Assembly: GCF_902859585.1 (NCBI RefSeq)
Contig: NZ_CADIJM010000023.1
Location: forward strand, 1 to 53,674
Source: Achromobacter animicus
GTDB taxonomy: Bacteria; Pseudomonadota; Gammaproteobacteria; Burkholderiales; Burkholderiaceae_B
Direction: 5' to 3'
Length of the DNA: 53,674 nt
Positions within the stretch are counted from its first letter, which is position 1, and every line of letters starts with the position of its first letter. Shown one piece after another: positions 44,554-53,211 of this stretch. Below the pieces are notes generated by a model that was not told the DNA's origin, searched no databases, and saw only the letters and a program-made list of their open reading frames with translations. The position numbers and the translations under genes are program-made.

Positions 44554-44883
44554 GGGTGAAAAATATGGATACAAAGGCGTGCGGTCGCAATTATGCGCGA
44601 TGGACTGATGGAGGCAATGAGGGAATAGGGCCGGAAAAAGGCGGCTTCGCGTGAGATCGGCGATCCGAGCGGCGGTGCGCGGGGGGATGCCTCGGCGCCT
44701 GGTACGGCGAGCGTTCTCGCGTGCCACCACTGCGCATGGCGGAAGAATCCGCGACCTGAAAAGAAACAAGCCGGCGTGAGCCGGCTTGTCTGTTCGACCA
44801 GGTGCGAAGCACCCGGTGCGAGGAAGGCGGGCAGGGAGGTCTTGCGACCAGATCCTGCCCAACCGTCGGGCGTTGCGGCGTGA
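44554..44883. other. Intergenic stretch downstream of fliC
   Basis: 330 bases without a convincing gene. It holds the fliC terminator (44767-44788). The part nearest 44553 should hold the promoter of the unknown membrane protein gene, but no clear boxes were found. Confidence 0.5.
44767..44788 (-). terminator. Rho-independent terminator of fliC
   Basis: A 9-bp stem CAAGCCGGC-GTGA-GCCGGCTTG followed on the minus strand by TTTCTTTTC. It lies about 95 bases after the fliC stop. Confidence 0.85.
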
Positions 44884-46608
44884 TTAACGCAGCAGCGACA
44901 GAACGGTTTGCGGCACTTGGTTGGCTTGCGCCAGAACCGAGGTGCCAGCCTGTTGCAGGATCTGAGCCTTGGACATGTTCGACACTTCCGTGGCGTAGTC
45001 GGCGTCTTGAATACGCGAACGAGCCGAGGACAGGTTGTTCACGACGTTGTTCAGGTTGGCGATCGTCGATTCCAGACGGTTCTGCACGGCACCGAGTTCG
45101 CCGGTCAGCTTGTCGAGTTTGGTGAAGGCGGCGTCCAGGGTCTTCAAGGGGTCGGTGGTCTTGTCGCCGGCGCTTTCGGTCTTGGTGGTCAGTTCACCCT
45201 TCGAATTGACGTAGGCGGTGGAACCGATCTTCGGTGCGTACTCACCCGGGCCGTTGCCACCGGAAACTTTAACTTCGCCCGTATCCTTGTTGACCGTGTA
45301 TTCCGTAGTGTATTGATCGACCTTCGTGAACGAGCCATTTCCGTCAACGTAGGTAGCGTTCGCTCCGGCGGAAGCCCCATTTACCAGGGTGACGGCAGCT
45401 GCAAAAATGCCTGATCCCATGTCAACCGTCGTGTTTCCGGTCATCGACTTGTTCAGCACCGTGTCCTTCGTTGCCACGTCGGTGAACTGCAGTTCACCGT
45501 TTGCGGCTGCGGCGAACGTGCCGCCGGCTTGGGTGTACTTGGTTTCGCCAACGGTAATCGATGCACCAGCGTACTTGTACGTATTAGCCGCGCCGCTGCC
45601 TTGCGCGACGGCAGCGAACATGTTAGCCATCGTAGCGACGTTCGAACCGGTTCCATTGTTGGTCGTCAGTTCACCGGCTGCGGACAGGTACGCCTGCTCG
45701 CCATTCAAAGTCACCTTACCCGTCGAATCGACTTCGAAGCTGGCCGATTTGGTGGCATTCGTGAACGTGCCGGTAACGGTGCCGCTAGTGGGGATTTGCT
45801 TCGCCGCAAGGTCTGCAACGGTGTTGCCAACAGCGCCAGTCTTGTTGGTGAAGGTGAAGTTACCCTTTTCGGCGTCGTACGTGTAGACCGTCGGCGTTCC
45901 AGCGGTGTCGGTCGTAACCTTGTCGCCGTTGGCCAGTTTGTCAAACACTTGAGCGCTAGTCACAGCATCGTGCTTGGTGATGACGTTGTAGACGCCAGAG
46001 CCTGCAGCAGTTTCCGTGCCCTTCGCTGCGCTAATATCGGTCACAGTCGCAGTTCGGTTTTGCGTGACGCCTTTGCCATTGACGTTGAAACCGTCCAAAC
46101 CGAGCGTCTTCACGCTGATTTCGGACAAGTTCAGCGTAATCGTTTCCCCGTCGTTAGCGCCAACTTGCAGCGTCAGCGGTTTAGCCGAATCAGACAGAAC
46201 CTTCACGCCGTTGAAGTCGGTTTGCTGCGAGATGCGGTCGATGTCAGCCATGCGCTGGTTGATTTCGCCTTGAACCGAATCCAGCTGTTCTTGCGAGTAG
46301 CTGCCGTTCGACGCTTGAACGGTCAGTTCGCGGATACGCTGCAGGTGGGTGTTGACTTCGGAAGCGGCGCCTTCCGTCGTCTGGGCCAGCGAGATACCGT
46401 CGTTGGCATTCCGAGCGGCTTGGGTCAGGCCCTTGACGTTCGCAGTGAAGCGGTTGGCAATGGCCATACCGGCGGCGTCGTCCTTAGCGCTGTTGATGCG
46501 CAGGCCCGACGACAGGCGTTCAATGGCGGTACCCAGGGAAGATTGCGACTTGTTCAGGTTGTTCTGAGCAACGAGCGACAAGTAGTTGGTATTGATGACT
46601 GCAGCCAT
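44884..46608 (-). CDS. fliC: Flagellin
   Basis: 574 residues from the ATG at 46608 (MAAVINTNYLSLVAQNNLNK). The N-terminal D0/D1 region (LSSGLRINSAKDDAAGMAIA, QRIRELTVQASNGSYSQEQL) and C-terminal region (SARSRIQDADYATEVSNMSK, ending QVPQTVLSLLR) are strongly conserved. Residues ~170-480 form a threonine/glycine/lysine-rich, surface-exposed variable domain with lower G+C than the ends. The filament subunit is exported by the flagellar type III system. A sigma-28 promoter (46715-46741) and a terminator frame it as a single-gene unit. A possible flagellin methyltransferase gene lies directly upstream. Confidence 0.96.
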   Translation of the reverse strand: MAAVINTNYLSLVAQNNLNKSQSSLGTAIERLSSGLRINSAKDDAAGMAIANRFTANVKGLTQAARNANDGISLAQTTEGAASEVNTHLQRIRELTVQASNGSYSQEQLDSVQGEINQRMADIDRISQQTDFNGVKVLSDSAKPLTLQVGANDGETITLNLSEISVKTLGLDGFNVNGKGVTQNRTATVTDISAAKGTETAAGSGVYNVITKHDAVTSAQVFDKLANGDKVTTDTAGTPTVYTYDAEKGNFTFTNKTGAVGNTVADLAAKQIPTSGTVTGTFTNATKSASFEVDSTGKVTLNGEQAYLSAAGELTTNNGTGSNVATMANMFAAVAQGSGAANTYKYAGASITVGETKYTQAGGTFAAAANGELQFTDVATKDTVLNKSMTGNTTVDMGSGIFAAAVTLVNGASAGANATYVDGNGSFTKVDQYTTEYTVNKDTGEVKVSGGNGPGEYAPKIGSTAYVNSKGELTTKTESAGDKTTDPLKTLDAAFTKLDKLTGELGAVQNRLESTIANLNNVVNNLSSARSRIQDADYATEVSNMSKAQILQQAGTSVLAQANQVPQTVLSLLR

Positions 46609-46714
46609 GTTTAGGCTCCCAAGAGAGAAAGGCTTCTTCAAACCGGGCAGCTAGGCCGCCCAAACTGTAACGGTGAGGTATCGACTTGCTTGCTGAATCT
46701 CTTCCGTTGCCAGG

Positions 46715-46741
46715 ATAACGGCAGCGCTTTATCAACCTTTA
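46715..46741 (-). promoter_or_regulatory. Sigma-28 (FliA) promoter of fliC
   Basis: Read on the minus strand: TAAA, 15 bases, GCCGTTAT, against the consensus TAAA-N15-GCCGATAA. The distance from the box to the fliC ATG is 107 bases. Confidence 0.8.
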
Positions 46742-46829
46742 GGGGCCTGCTGCATGTTTTTTGTTTGGGAGCGCGAGCGGTGACTTAGGTGCGGATGCTC
46801 GCGCCCCTTCAGCCGGTTCAATCAAGGGG

Positions 46830-48428
46830 TCAAATCAATACGCCTTGATTGCGGAGCCCTGTCAGAACGTCATTGAGCAGCGACTGAGCGACCGAGTCGA
46901 GATTTCGGGTGCGCTTCAGTGATTTTCCTGATGGATGTGCTAGTTCTCCAGCCGCGAGCGCGTCTCGAAGAAGAGTGCGGAGTCCGGATACGGTGTTCGT
47001 GCCATCGATGTGCCCCATTATGAATTTGCAGATGGGGTCGCTCGGCAAGCGTACGTTGTGATGCCAGAGGTTGTAGAGTCCAATCTCATGATTGCCGAGA
47101 TTAATGAACTCGCGTAGGGATTTCAGCCCCGCAATCAGCTCGGGGGGCACCCGCGATTCGTATGTCACCGGCTCTAGGCGGTATTCAAGCGCATTGGCAT
47201 TGAGCAATGTGACGAGGTGATGGAGGACCAGTTCGTCTAGTTCAGAGTCTGGCAGTTCGCGGGTTTTGGGACGGGCGGCTTTTACCAAATCCGAAAAAGG
47301 TACGCATTTAGGCCAAGCTTGCCGCAGTACTTCCGCAACGGCAACGAAAGACGCATCTTGGGATGCGATTCCGACATTGTGAATCGTAAGATACCTGCGT
47401 TCGGCGGTGGGAGACCCTGCAGGCGTGGGCTGCCGGGTTAAGAACGCGGCAAGATACATTTGCGCGAATGCGTTGGCTTCCGGGCGATCTAAGATTTTTG
47501 AATCCCTGTCGGAATGGACCAGCATACTCTTCCGAAAGGTTCGCCCTACCGCGAAATCGAGGTACTGCTCTCTCACTTCTCGAGTTTCATTCGCCGACAG
47601 TGCGTTCTGCATGACAGCGACGTTGTCCCCGTAATTTGAAGCCATGGATGCCTGCGGTTCGGCATCAGCCAAATACGTCAGACCTGCTTGTTGAGCTGCA
47701 GCCACAAACTCCAAGAAGTAGCAAGGGCTGTTGACTGCTTCAAGATGCTCATGCATCAAGTAATAGTCTGACTGCGAGCGCAATTGACGAGCTGCATGTT
47801 GAAGTGATGAGCGCATGGGATTGTTCGGCGACAAACCGTGCTCAAGCATGCCTAAGACATCTTTAGCTCTGGCAAGCCGCTCTTGGGGGTCAGAGATGCT
47901 GTGACTGTTAAGGATCATCGCATCCCGAACGACGTCAGACGCTTTCCATCCCGGGTAGGTGTTATAGCTGATATATGCGATGCCCTCGGGAGCGAGGTTC
48001 TCTCGACATACCCGCAAAATTGCTGCGCGGACCTCGGGCGGAACCCAGCTGAACACCCCGTGAGCGATGATGTAGTCAAACTGGCCAAATTCGGGCGTGA
48101 CGTCCGTAACGCTCATGGCTCGCAGATCGACGTTTCGCAAGTCCATGACTTCAATGGCAGCCCGCCCCTTTTTTATCTGTTGAGGCGACAGATCGATACC
48201 AACGACCTTCGCAACAGGGTTTGCGGCCGCAAAGGGAAGAAGATTTCCTCCAGCAGCGCAACCGATTTCCAGTACTCGCGCGCTTTCCACCGCTGGTGCT
48301 GGCAGACCGTACAGAGCGGCGACGGCCCGGAGTCTTCCTGGGGCGCTCATTGAGAAGGCGTTCGAGACGTAGGGGGTTTCGTCATAAGCGTCGGAAAGAG
48401 CCTGGTTGAGTACGTCGGTTTCGGACAT
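46830..48428 (-). CDS. Class I methyltransferase with regulatory domain, rickettsial protein-lysine methyltransferase-like
   Basis: 532 residues from the ATG at 48428. The SAM-binding fold is clear: motif I VLEIGCAAGGNLLPFA (~53-68), the acidic D79 in VVGIDLS, FDYIIAHGVFSWVPPE (~117-132) and the family signature AYISYNTYPGWK (~151-162). The long C-terminal half matches the methyltransferase regulatory-domain architecture also seen in rickettsial protein-lysine methyltransferases. It sits between fliC and fliA on the same strand, so flagellin lysine methylation is the leading inference. It is not the FliB type, which is an unrelated cysteine-rich enzyme. G+C is visibly lower than its neighbours (57% in bases 47641-47700, which I counted), suggesting transfer. 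A small-molecule or other protein substrate remains possible. Confidence 0.8.
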   Translation of the reverse strand: MSETDVLNQALSDAYDETPYVSNAFSMSAPGRLRAVAALYGLPAPAVESARVLEIGCAAGGNLLPFAAANPVAKVVGIDLSPQQIKKGRAAIEVMDLRNVDLRAMSVTDVTPEFGQFDYIIAHGVFSWVPPEVRAAILRVCRENLAPEGIAYISYNTYPGWKASDVVRDAMILNSHSISDPQERLARAKDVLGMLEHGLSPNNPMRSSLQHAARQLRSQSDYYLMHEHLEAVNSPCYFLEFVAAAQQAGLTYLADAEPQASMASNYGDNVAVMQNALSANETREVREQYLDFAVGRTFRKSMLVHSDRDSKILDRPEANAFAQMYLAAFLTRQPTPAGSPTAERRYLTIHNVGIASQDASFVAVAEVLRQAWPKCVPFSDLVKAARPKTRELPDSELDELVLHHLVTLLNANALEYRLEPVTYESRVPPELIAGLKSLREFINLGNHEIGLYNLWHHNVRLPSDPICKFIMGHIDGTNTVSGLRTLLRDALAAGELAHPSGKSLKRTRNLDSVAQSLLNDVLTGLRNQGVLI

Positions 48429-48534
48429 AGAAATCTCAAGTGAAATGGAATGCTGAGGAATTGCACGCGGCATGAGCTTTGAATCGATGCCGGGCTGACA
48501 GGCTAGCAACAGCGCTCAGCGGTAAATTGGTCGA

Positions 48535-48560
48535 ATAACGCCCCAATATCTCGGGCTTTA
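48535..48560 (-). promoter_or_regulatory. Possible sigma-28 promoter of the methyltransferase gene
   Basis: Read on the minus strand: TAAA, 14 bases, GGCGTTAT. It resembles the fliC promoter (TAAA-N15-GCCGTTAT) with a spacer one base shorter. The distance to the ATG (107 bases) equals that of fliC. Confidence 0.4.
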
Positions 48561-48696
48561 TGGGTGATCGAAAGGCTCGGCGCGATGTTTGCGGGTGACA
48601 GAAACCGTAAGCCGAGACGACGGGGCCACGGACTGCTTAACCCTGTCCCGCAAGCCGGCCAACCGCCATTAACGTTGCTGACTATCGGAATGTCGC

Positions 48697-49476
48697 TCAA
48701 ATAATCTGCGCGATCTGCCCCTCCTGCGGCAACTCCTGCCAAGCCTGATCCTTCAACCGAGCCCGGATCCGCGCCGTCGCCTGCGAGCGCAGCTGGCACA
48801 CTCGCGCCTCGGTCACATTCATGATCGCGCCGATTTCCTTCAGATTCAGCCCCTGCTCGTAACACAACGACAGCAGCAGCTTCTCCCGATCGGGCAGGGC
48901 GTCAATCGCATGCACCAACGCCTGCCGGAAATCTCCGGCCAAGAGCGAATCCAGCGGATTCCCACTCGGCGCCCCGTGATTCAACGTCGCAGACCAATCG
49001 GCCTGCCCCGACGCCGAATCGGGTTCGGTGGTGAAGTCTTCGTAATGCACGATCTGCACGCCTTGCGCATCGTGCAGCAGCGACTGGTATTCATCCAGCG
49101 TCAGTTCAAGCTGCGCGGCGATCTCGGCCTCAGTCGGCGCGCGCATCAAACGCTGTTCCAGAAACTGGATCGCCTGTTCGATCTTGCGGGCCTTCGTGCG
49201 CACGCTGCGCGGCAACCAGTCCTGGCCGCGAAGCTCGTCGAGCATCGCGCCACGGATACGCGTCGTGGCGTAGGTCTCGAATTGCGCGTCCGCGGTTTCC
49301 TGATAACGGCGGACGGCATCAAGCAGGCCGATCATGCCGGCTTGTATCAAGTCGTCGAGTTCGACGCTGGCGGGAAGCCGGGCGAGCAATTGCAAAGCCA
49401 GCTTCCGAACTAGCGGCGCGTATTCGACCAGGCTGTCATCTGCGTGGGGCATTGCGGGAATTCTGGCGGAGTCCAT
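48697..49476 (-). CDS. fliA: Flagellar sigma factor sigma-28
   Basis: 259 residues from the ATG at 49476. A TTG at 49500 and an ATG at 49452 are alternatives, and none has a strong ribosome-binding site. Region 2 is seen in EYAPLVRKLALQLLARLP and DLIQAGMIGLLDAVRRYQ, region 3 in the EQRLMRAPTEAEIAAQL segment, and region 4 in ALPDREKLLLSLCYEQGLNL and MNVTEARVCQLRSQATARI. It directs late flagellar and chemotaxis transcription, and a matching promoter is present at fliC. It is divergent from flhDC, whose product normally activates it. Confidence 0.95.
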   Translation of the reverse strand: MDSARIPAMPHADDSLVEYAPLVRKLALQLLARLPASVELDDLIQAGMIGLLDAVRRYQETADAQFETYATTRIRGAMLDELRGQDWLPRSVRTKARKIEQAIQFLEQRLMRAPTEAEIAAQLELTLDEYQSLLHDAQGVQIVHYEDFTTEPDSASGQADWSATLNHGAPSGNPLDSLLAGDFRQALVHAIDALPDREKLLLSLCYEQGLNLKEIGAIMNVTEARVCQLRSQATARIRARLKDQAWQELPQEGQIAQII

Positions 49477-49877
49477 CGTGAAGCGCGGTCGTGTTGCCAA
49501 TTTGCGACATTGTCGACAAGCGCGGCTACGGTAAGGCGGGCGAATCTTACGAGTCGCTAAGTTGGCATTGTCGGCAATGGGGCGCCGTTCATTTCAGGAA
49601 GTACGCAACGTTTTGAATGCTTATTTGGCAAATTGGCGAAAATTTGTCACGAAGTTGTATGTCAAGGTGTGTCTAGAAAGGCACGTTGCGCAACATCAAC
49701 AAAGATTTGTCATATAAGTCATAGAAAATGACATCACCTGTGGTAAATTTTACTTAATTTGCGAACAAATGATACATTTCGCATAAAAACAGGATGCAGC
49801 AAGCAGTCAGGTAACAATCGTTGCCTGCGCTATGAGTAATCAAGCCCCTCGGGTGGGATAGGGATAGGGAGTACGGC
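49477..49877. promoter_or_regulatory. AT-rich control region between fliA and flhD
   Basis: 401 bases without a gene, clearly AT-richer at 49600-49800 than the rest of the window. It contains the perfect palindromes TTGTCGACAA (49510-49519) and GTTGCGCAAC (49685-49694), the inverted repeat TGTCAT...ATGACA (49708-49733), and a possible flhD promoter TTGCGA-N17-CATAAA (49759-49787). It is probably the master-operon control region with several regulator sites. Confidence 0.6.
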
Positions 49878-50201
49878 GTGCAACAAGTCGAAAATTCTTT
49901 GCTGGCAGACATTCGCGAAGTGAATCTGTCATATCTGTTACTGGCTCAGCGTATGTTGCGGGACGATTTCGCCGCATCGATGTTCCGCCTGGGTTTCAGC
50001 AACGAAGTCGCTGACATTCTCATGCGCCTTTCGCCGGCGCAATTGGTGAAACTGGCCAGCTCCAGCTCGCTGCTGTGCCGTTTCCGCTTTGACGATTACA
50101 GCCTGCTGTCCGCGCTGACTCACGACGTTCTGGGTGGTGCGCTGCAACAAGCGCATGCAACCATCCTGCTCGCCAAGCAGCCTGTCGAAGAACTGGCCTG
50201 A
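49878..50201 (+). CDS. flhD: Flagellar master regulator subunit FlhD
   Basis: 107 residues from a GTG at 49878, preceded by GGGATAGGGAG. The protein is all-helical ([40 protein letters not shown]), as in known FlhD, and ends with a short tail. With FlhC it forms the heterohexamer that activates class 2 flagellar genes. flhC follows after 33 bases. Confidence 0.93.
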   Translation: MQQVENSLLADIREVNLSYLLLAQRMLRDDFAASMFRLGFSNEVADILMRLSPAQLVKLASSSSLLCRFRFDDYSLLSALTHDVLGGALQQAHATILLAKQPVEELA

Positions 50202-50234
50202 CGGCCTCGCGAATTCCACTCGGATACACCTGTA

Positions 50235-50813
50235 ATGGCCTCCAAGAGCGTTTCCCAGGAAGCGGACGACATTCTGCTTGCTAGCTCCATGATTACGCTG
50301 GGCGCGCGCCTTCAGGTGCTTGAGGCTGAAACAAGCCTCAGCCATGATCGCCTCGCCCGCCTGTATCGCGAAATCCGCGGCTGCTCGCCACCCAAGGGCA
50401 TGCTGCCTTTTTCGGTTGACTGGTTCATGACCTGGCTGCCGAATATTCATTCCTCTCTCTTCTATAACGTGTATTCGTTCCTGAATACGCGCACCACCAG
50501 CAAGGGCATACGCGCCACCATCGATGCGTATCGCCTGTATCTCGAAAACGCGGGGCAGGAAACCGCGGATGCCGAGCCCGTCCTGAGCTTTACCCGGGCG
50601 TGGATGCTGGTGCGATTCTTCGATAGCGGCATGTTGCAGCTCTCTGCGTGCCGGCAATGCGGCGGCCATTTCATCGCCCACGCCCACGATCCGCAGTCCG
50701 ATTTCGTGTGCGCCATCTGCCGCCCGCCACCTCGCGCCGGCAAGACCCGCGCGGCGGCCAAAGCACGCGCCGGCAGCCGTTCAGCCCCCATTGCGACCGC
50801 CGCTCCGACCTGA
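50235..50813 (+). CDS. flhC: Flagellar master regulator subunit FlhC
   Basis: 192 residues. It has the FlhC core (MITLGARLQVLEAETSLSHD, LARLYREIRGCSPPKGMLPF, WFMTWLPNIHSSLFYNVY) and the zinc-binding cysteines in CRQCGGHF and CAICRPP near residue 140-160. An alanine/arginine-rich tail follows. It contributes most of the DNA contact in the FlhDC complex. Confidence 0.94.
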   Translation: MASKSVSQEADDILLASSMITLGARLQVLEAETSLSHDRLARLYREIRGCSPPKGMLPFSVDWFMTWLPNIHSSLFYNVYSFLNTRTTSKGIRATIDAYRLYLENAGQETADAEPVLSFTRAWMLVRFFDSGMLQLSACRQCGGHFIAHAHDPQSDFVCAICRPPPRAGKTRAAAKARAGSRSAPIATAAPT

Positions 50814-50929
50814 TCGGGCGTCCAAATACATCAAAAGCCCTGGAAAACACCCCCTAACCCGCCTTTTTGGGGCAGGGGGGACAGGGGATCATTGACGCAA
50901 GTTATAGACTTCGTTGGCAGGGGCCCGTT

Positions 50930-51799
50930 GTGTTGATTGTTATCGGTTTTCTTGTGGTGATCGTGTCGGTCGTCGGCAGCTTCATGGCGCTGGGCGGACA
51001 CATGGGCGCGCTTTACCAGCCCTTCGAGCTGACGCTGATCTTCGGCGCGGCGTTCGGGGCTTTCCTGGCGGGCAACAGCAAGAAGTCGCTGATGCTGGTC
51101 AAGAAGGCGCTTCCCGACGCGCTCAAGAGCTCGCGCTACGGCAAGGACGTGTACATGGAGCTGATGGCGCTCCTGTATGTGCTGCTGAACAAGGCGCGCC
51201 GTGAAGGCCTGATGGCCATCGAATCGCATATCGAGGACCCGGGCTCCAGCCCGATCTTCAGCGAGTATCCCCGTATCGCCAAAGACGAGAAGCTCATGGA
51301 GTTCATTACGGACTACCTGCGCATCATGATCAGCGGCAACATGAGCTCGTTCGAAATCGAAACGCTCATGGACGAGGAAATCGAAACCTACCGCCACGAG
51401 CGCGAAGTGCCGGCGCATGCGCTGCAGCAGATGGCCGACGGCCTGCCTGCTTTCGGTATCGTGGCCGCGGTGCTGGGTGTGATCAAGGCGCTGGCCGCCG
51501 TGGATCAGCCGCCCGCCATTCTGGGTGACCTGATCTCCAAGGCGATGGTCGGCACGTTCCTGGGTATTTTGCTGGCGTACGGCTTTGTGGGTCCGCTGGC
51601 CTCCCGCGTGGAACGCCGCACCGATGAAGCCATGAAGGTGCTCGAATGCATCAAGACGACGCTGCTGGCCAGCATGAACGGTTACCCGCCCCAGCTCGCG
51701 GTGGAATTCGGCCGCAAGGTGCTGTTCTCGGCGGTCCGGCCCACCTTCGGTGAGCTGGAAGAGCACGTCCGCCAGACCAAGTCGACCGGCAAGGCCTGA
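50930..51799 (+). CDS. motA: Flagellar motor stator protein MotA
   Basis: 289 residues from a GTG at 50930, which gives the standard N-terminus (M)[15 protein letters not shown] and has AGGGGCC upstream. The frame is open further upstream but that part is not MotA-like. The conserved [19 protein letters not shown], the cytoplasmic charged loop [20 protein letters not shown] with the rotor-contact Arg/Glu, and the proline-bearing helix [17 protein letters not shown] are present. It forms the proton channel with MotB in the inner membrane. Confidence 0.95.
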   Translation: MLIVIGFLVVIVSVVGSFMALGGHMGALYQPFELTLIFGAAFGAFLAGNSKKSLMLVKKALPDALKSSRYGKDVYMELMALLYVLLNKARREGLMAIESHIEDPGSSPIFSEYPRIAKDEKLMEFITDYLRIMISGNMSSFEIETLMDEEIETYRHEREVPAHALQQMADGLPAFGIVAAVLGVIKALAAVDQPPAILGDLISKAMVGTFLGILLAYGFVGPLASRVERRTDEAMKVLECIKTTLLASMNGYPPQLAVEFGRKVLFSAVRPTFGELEEHVRQTKSTGKA

Positions 51800-51810
51800 C
51801 GGAGCGGGCC

Positions 51811-52806
51811 ATGAGCACGGTAAATAATCACCGTGTGGTGATCCGCCGCAAGAAGGTCAAGGGCGGCGGGCACCACGGGGGCAGCTGGAAGATCGCGTAC
51901 GCCGACTTCATCACGGCAATGATGGCGTTCTTCCTGGTGATGTGGCTGGTCAGCATCGTGCCGAAGGAAGAACTGAAGGGCATCGCGGAGTATTTCCGCA
52001 TGCCGCTGCGCGTCGCCATTACGGGCGGGCCCAGCAGCTCGGCGGAAACGAGCGCCGTGCCGGGCGGCGGGCAGGACCCGCTGCGCAGCGAGGGCGACGT
52101 GCGCCGCGGCCAGGGCAACCGGGTCGAGTCCCAGCCGATGGGCGACGCCGAGCGCCGCGAGCAGCATCGCCTCGAAAACCTCAAGAAGCGCCTCGAAAAC
52201 GTCATCGAGACGAGCCCGGTCCTGAAATCCTTCCGGCCGCAGCTCCTGATCGATCTGACGACCGAAGGCCTGCGCATCCAGATCATCGACAACCAGAACC
52301 GCCCGATGTTCGCGACCGGCCGCGCCGAAGTGCAGCCGTACATGCGCGACATCCTGCGCGAGCTGGGGCCGGTGCTGAACGAACTGCCCAACAAGGTCAG
52401 CATCTCGGGTCATACCGACGCGTCGCAGTATGCGCGCGGCGAACGCGCCTATAGCAACTGGGAGCTGTCGGCCGACCGCGCAAACGCTTCGCGCCAGGAA
52501 TTGGTGGCGGGCGGCATGAACGAAAGCAAGGTCATGCGCATCCAGGGTCTGTCTTCCAGCATGAGTCTGGTTAAAGATGATCCGTATGCAGCCGTTAATA
52601 GACGCATCAGCCTGGTGGTGCTCAACCAAAGCACCCAGAAGCGCATCGAAAGCGAGAACGCCGCAGCCGCGGATTTGAGCGCCAAGGATGCGCGCGAGGT
52701 GGGGACGGCCGTGCAGGCGGTGCAAGCCGCCAGCCAGGCCGCAACGGCAACCAAGCAGGGCGAGGCGGAGAACACCCCGCCCGCTGAAGGGGTTCGACAA
52801 CAATGA
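51811..52806 (+). CDS. motB: Flagellar motor stator protein MotB
   Basis: 331 residues. A short basic N-terminus precedes the single membrane helix with the essential proton-carrying aspartate ([20 protein letters not shown]). A plug/linker follows, then the OmpA-like peptidoglycan-binding domain ([37 protein letters not shown]). The alanine/glutamine-rich tail is poorly conserved. It anchors the stator to the cell wall. It starts 12 bases after motA and overlaps cheY by four bases. Confidence 0.95.
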   Translation: MSTVNNHRVVIRRKKVKGGGHHGGSWKIAYADFITAMMAFFLVMWLVSIVPKEELKGIAEYFRMPLRVAITGGPSSSAETSAVPGGGQDPLRSEGDVRRGQGNRVESQPMGDAERREQHRLENLKKRLENVIETSPVLKSFRPQLLIDLTTEGLRIQIIDNQNRPMFATGRAEVQPYMRDILRELGPVLNELPNKVSISGHTDASQYARGERAYSNWELSADRANASRQELVAGGMNESKVMRIQGLSSSMSLVKDDPYAAVNRRISLVVLNQSTQKRIESENAAAADLSAKDAREVGTAVQAVQAASQAATATKQGEAENTPPAEGVRQQ

Positions 52807-53183
52807 CGGCAACGATACTCGTCGCGGATGATTCCACGACCATGCGGATGATCGTGCAGGCGACGCTGACCGGCGCAGGCTGGAACGTGTTGACGGCTTG
52901 CAACGGCCAGGAAGCGCTGGAAGTGGCGATGGCCAACCCGGTGGATCTGGTCGTCAGCGACTGGAACATGCCGGTGAAGGGCGGTCTGGAGTTGATCCAG
53001 GGGTTGCGCGAAGAGGACCGGTACATGGACGTGCCGGTGCTGGTGCTGACCACCGAGGACGACGTGGACAGCAAGATGGCAGCCCGGGATCTGGGTGTTT
53101 GCGGCTGGCTTTCCAAGCCGGTGGATCCCGATGTGCTGGTGGAATTGGCGACCGAACTGCTCGACGAGCAGGCCGGCGCGTAG
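52803..53183 (+). CDS. cheY: CheY-like chemotaxis response regulator
   Basis: 126 residues, a lone receiver domain. The acidic pair DD (9-10), phospho-acceptor D53 ([15 protein letters not shown]), T83/T84 (VLTTED) and K105 (LSKPVD) are in place. It is coupled to motB (ATGA overlap) and followed by cheA, so it is probably the motor-binding CheY or an auxiliary CheY. A second cheY may exist further downstream in the cluster, outside the window. Confidence 0.85.
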   Translation: MTATILVADDSTTMRMIVQATLTGAGWNVLTACNGQEALEVAMANPVDLVVSDWNMPVKGGLELIQGLREEDRYMDVPVLVLTTEDDVDSKMAARDLGVCGWLSKPVDPDVLVELATELLDEQAGA

Positions 53184-53211
53184 CAGGTTCATTTAGAAAG
53201 GCGTACGGGTC

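Noticed and set aside
48503-48865. A 120-codon minus-strand frame covering the gap between the methyltransferase gene and fliA
   Set aside because: It overlaps the 3' end of fliA in another phase, has no recognisable domain, and lies in what looks like a promoter region.
50860-50930. In-frame extension of motA upstream of the GTG at 50930
   Set aside because: The added residues do not resemble MotA, and the GTG gives the conserved N-terminus with a ribosome-binding site.
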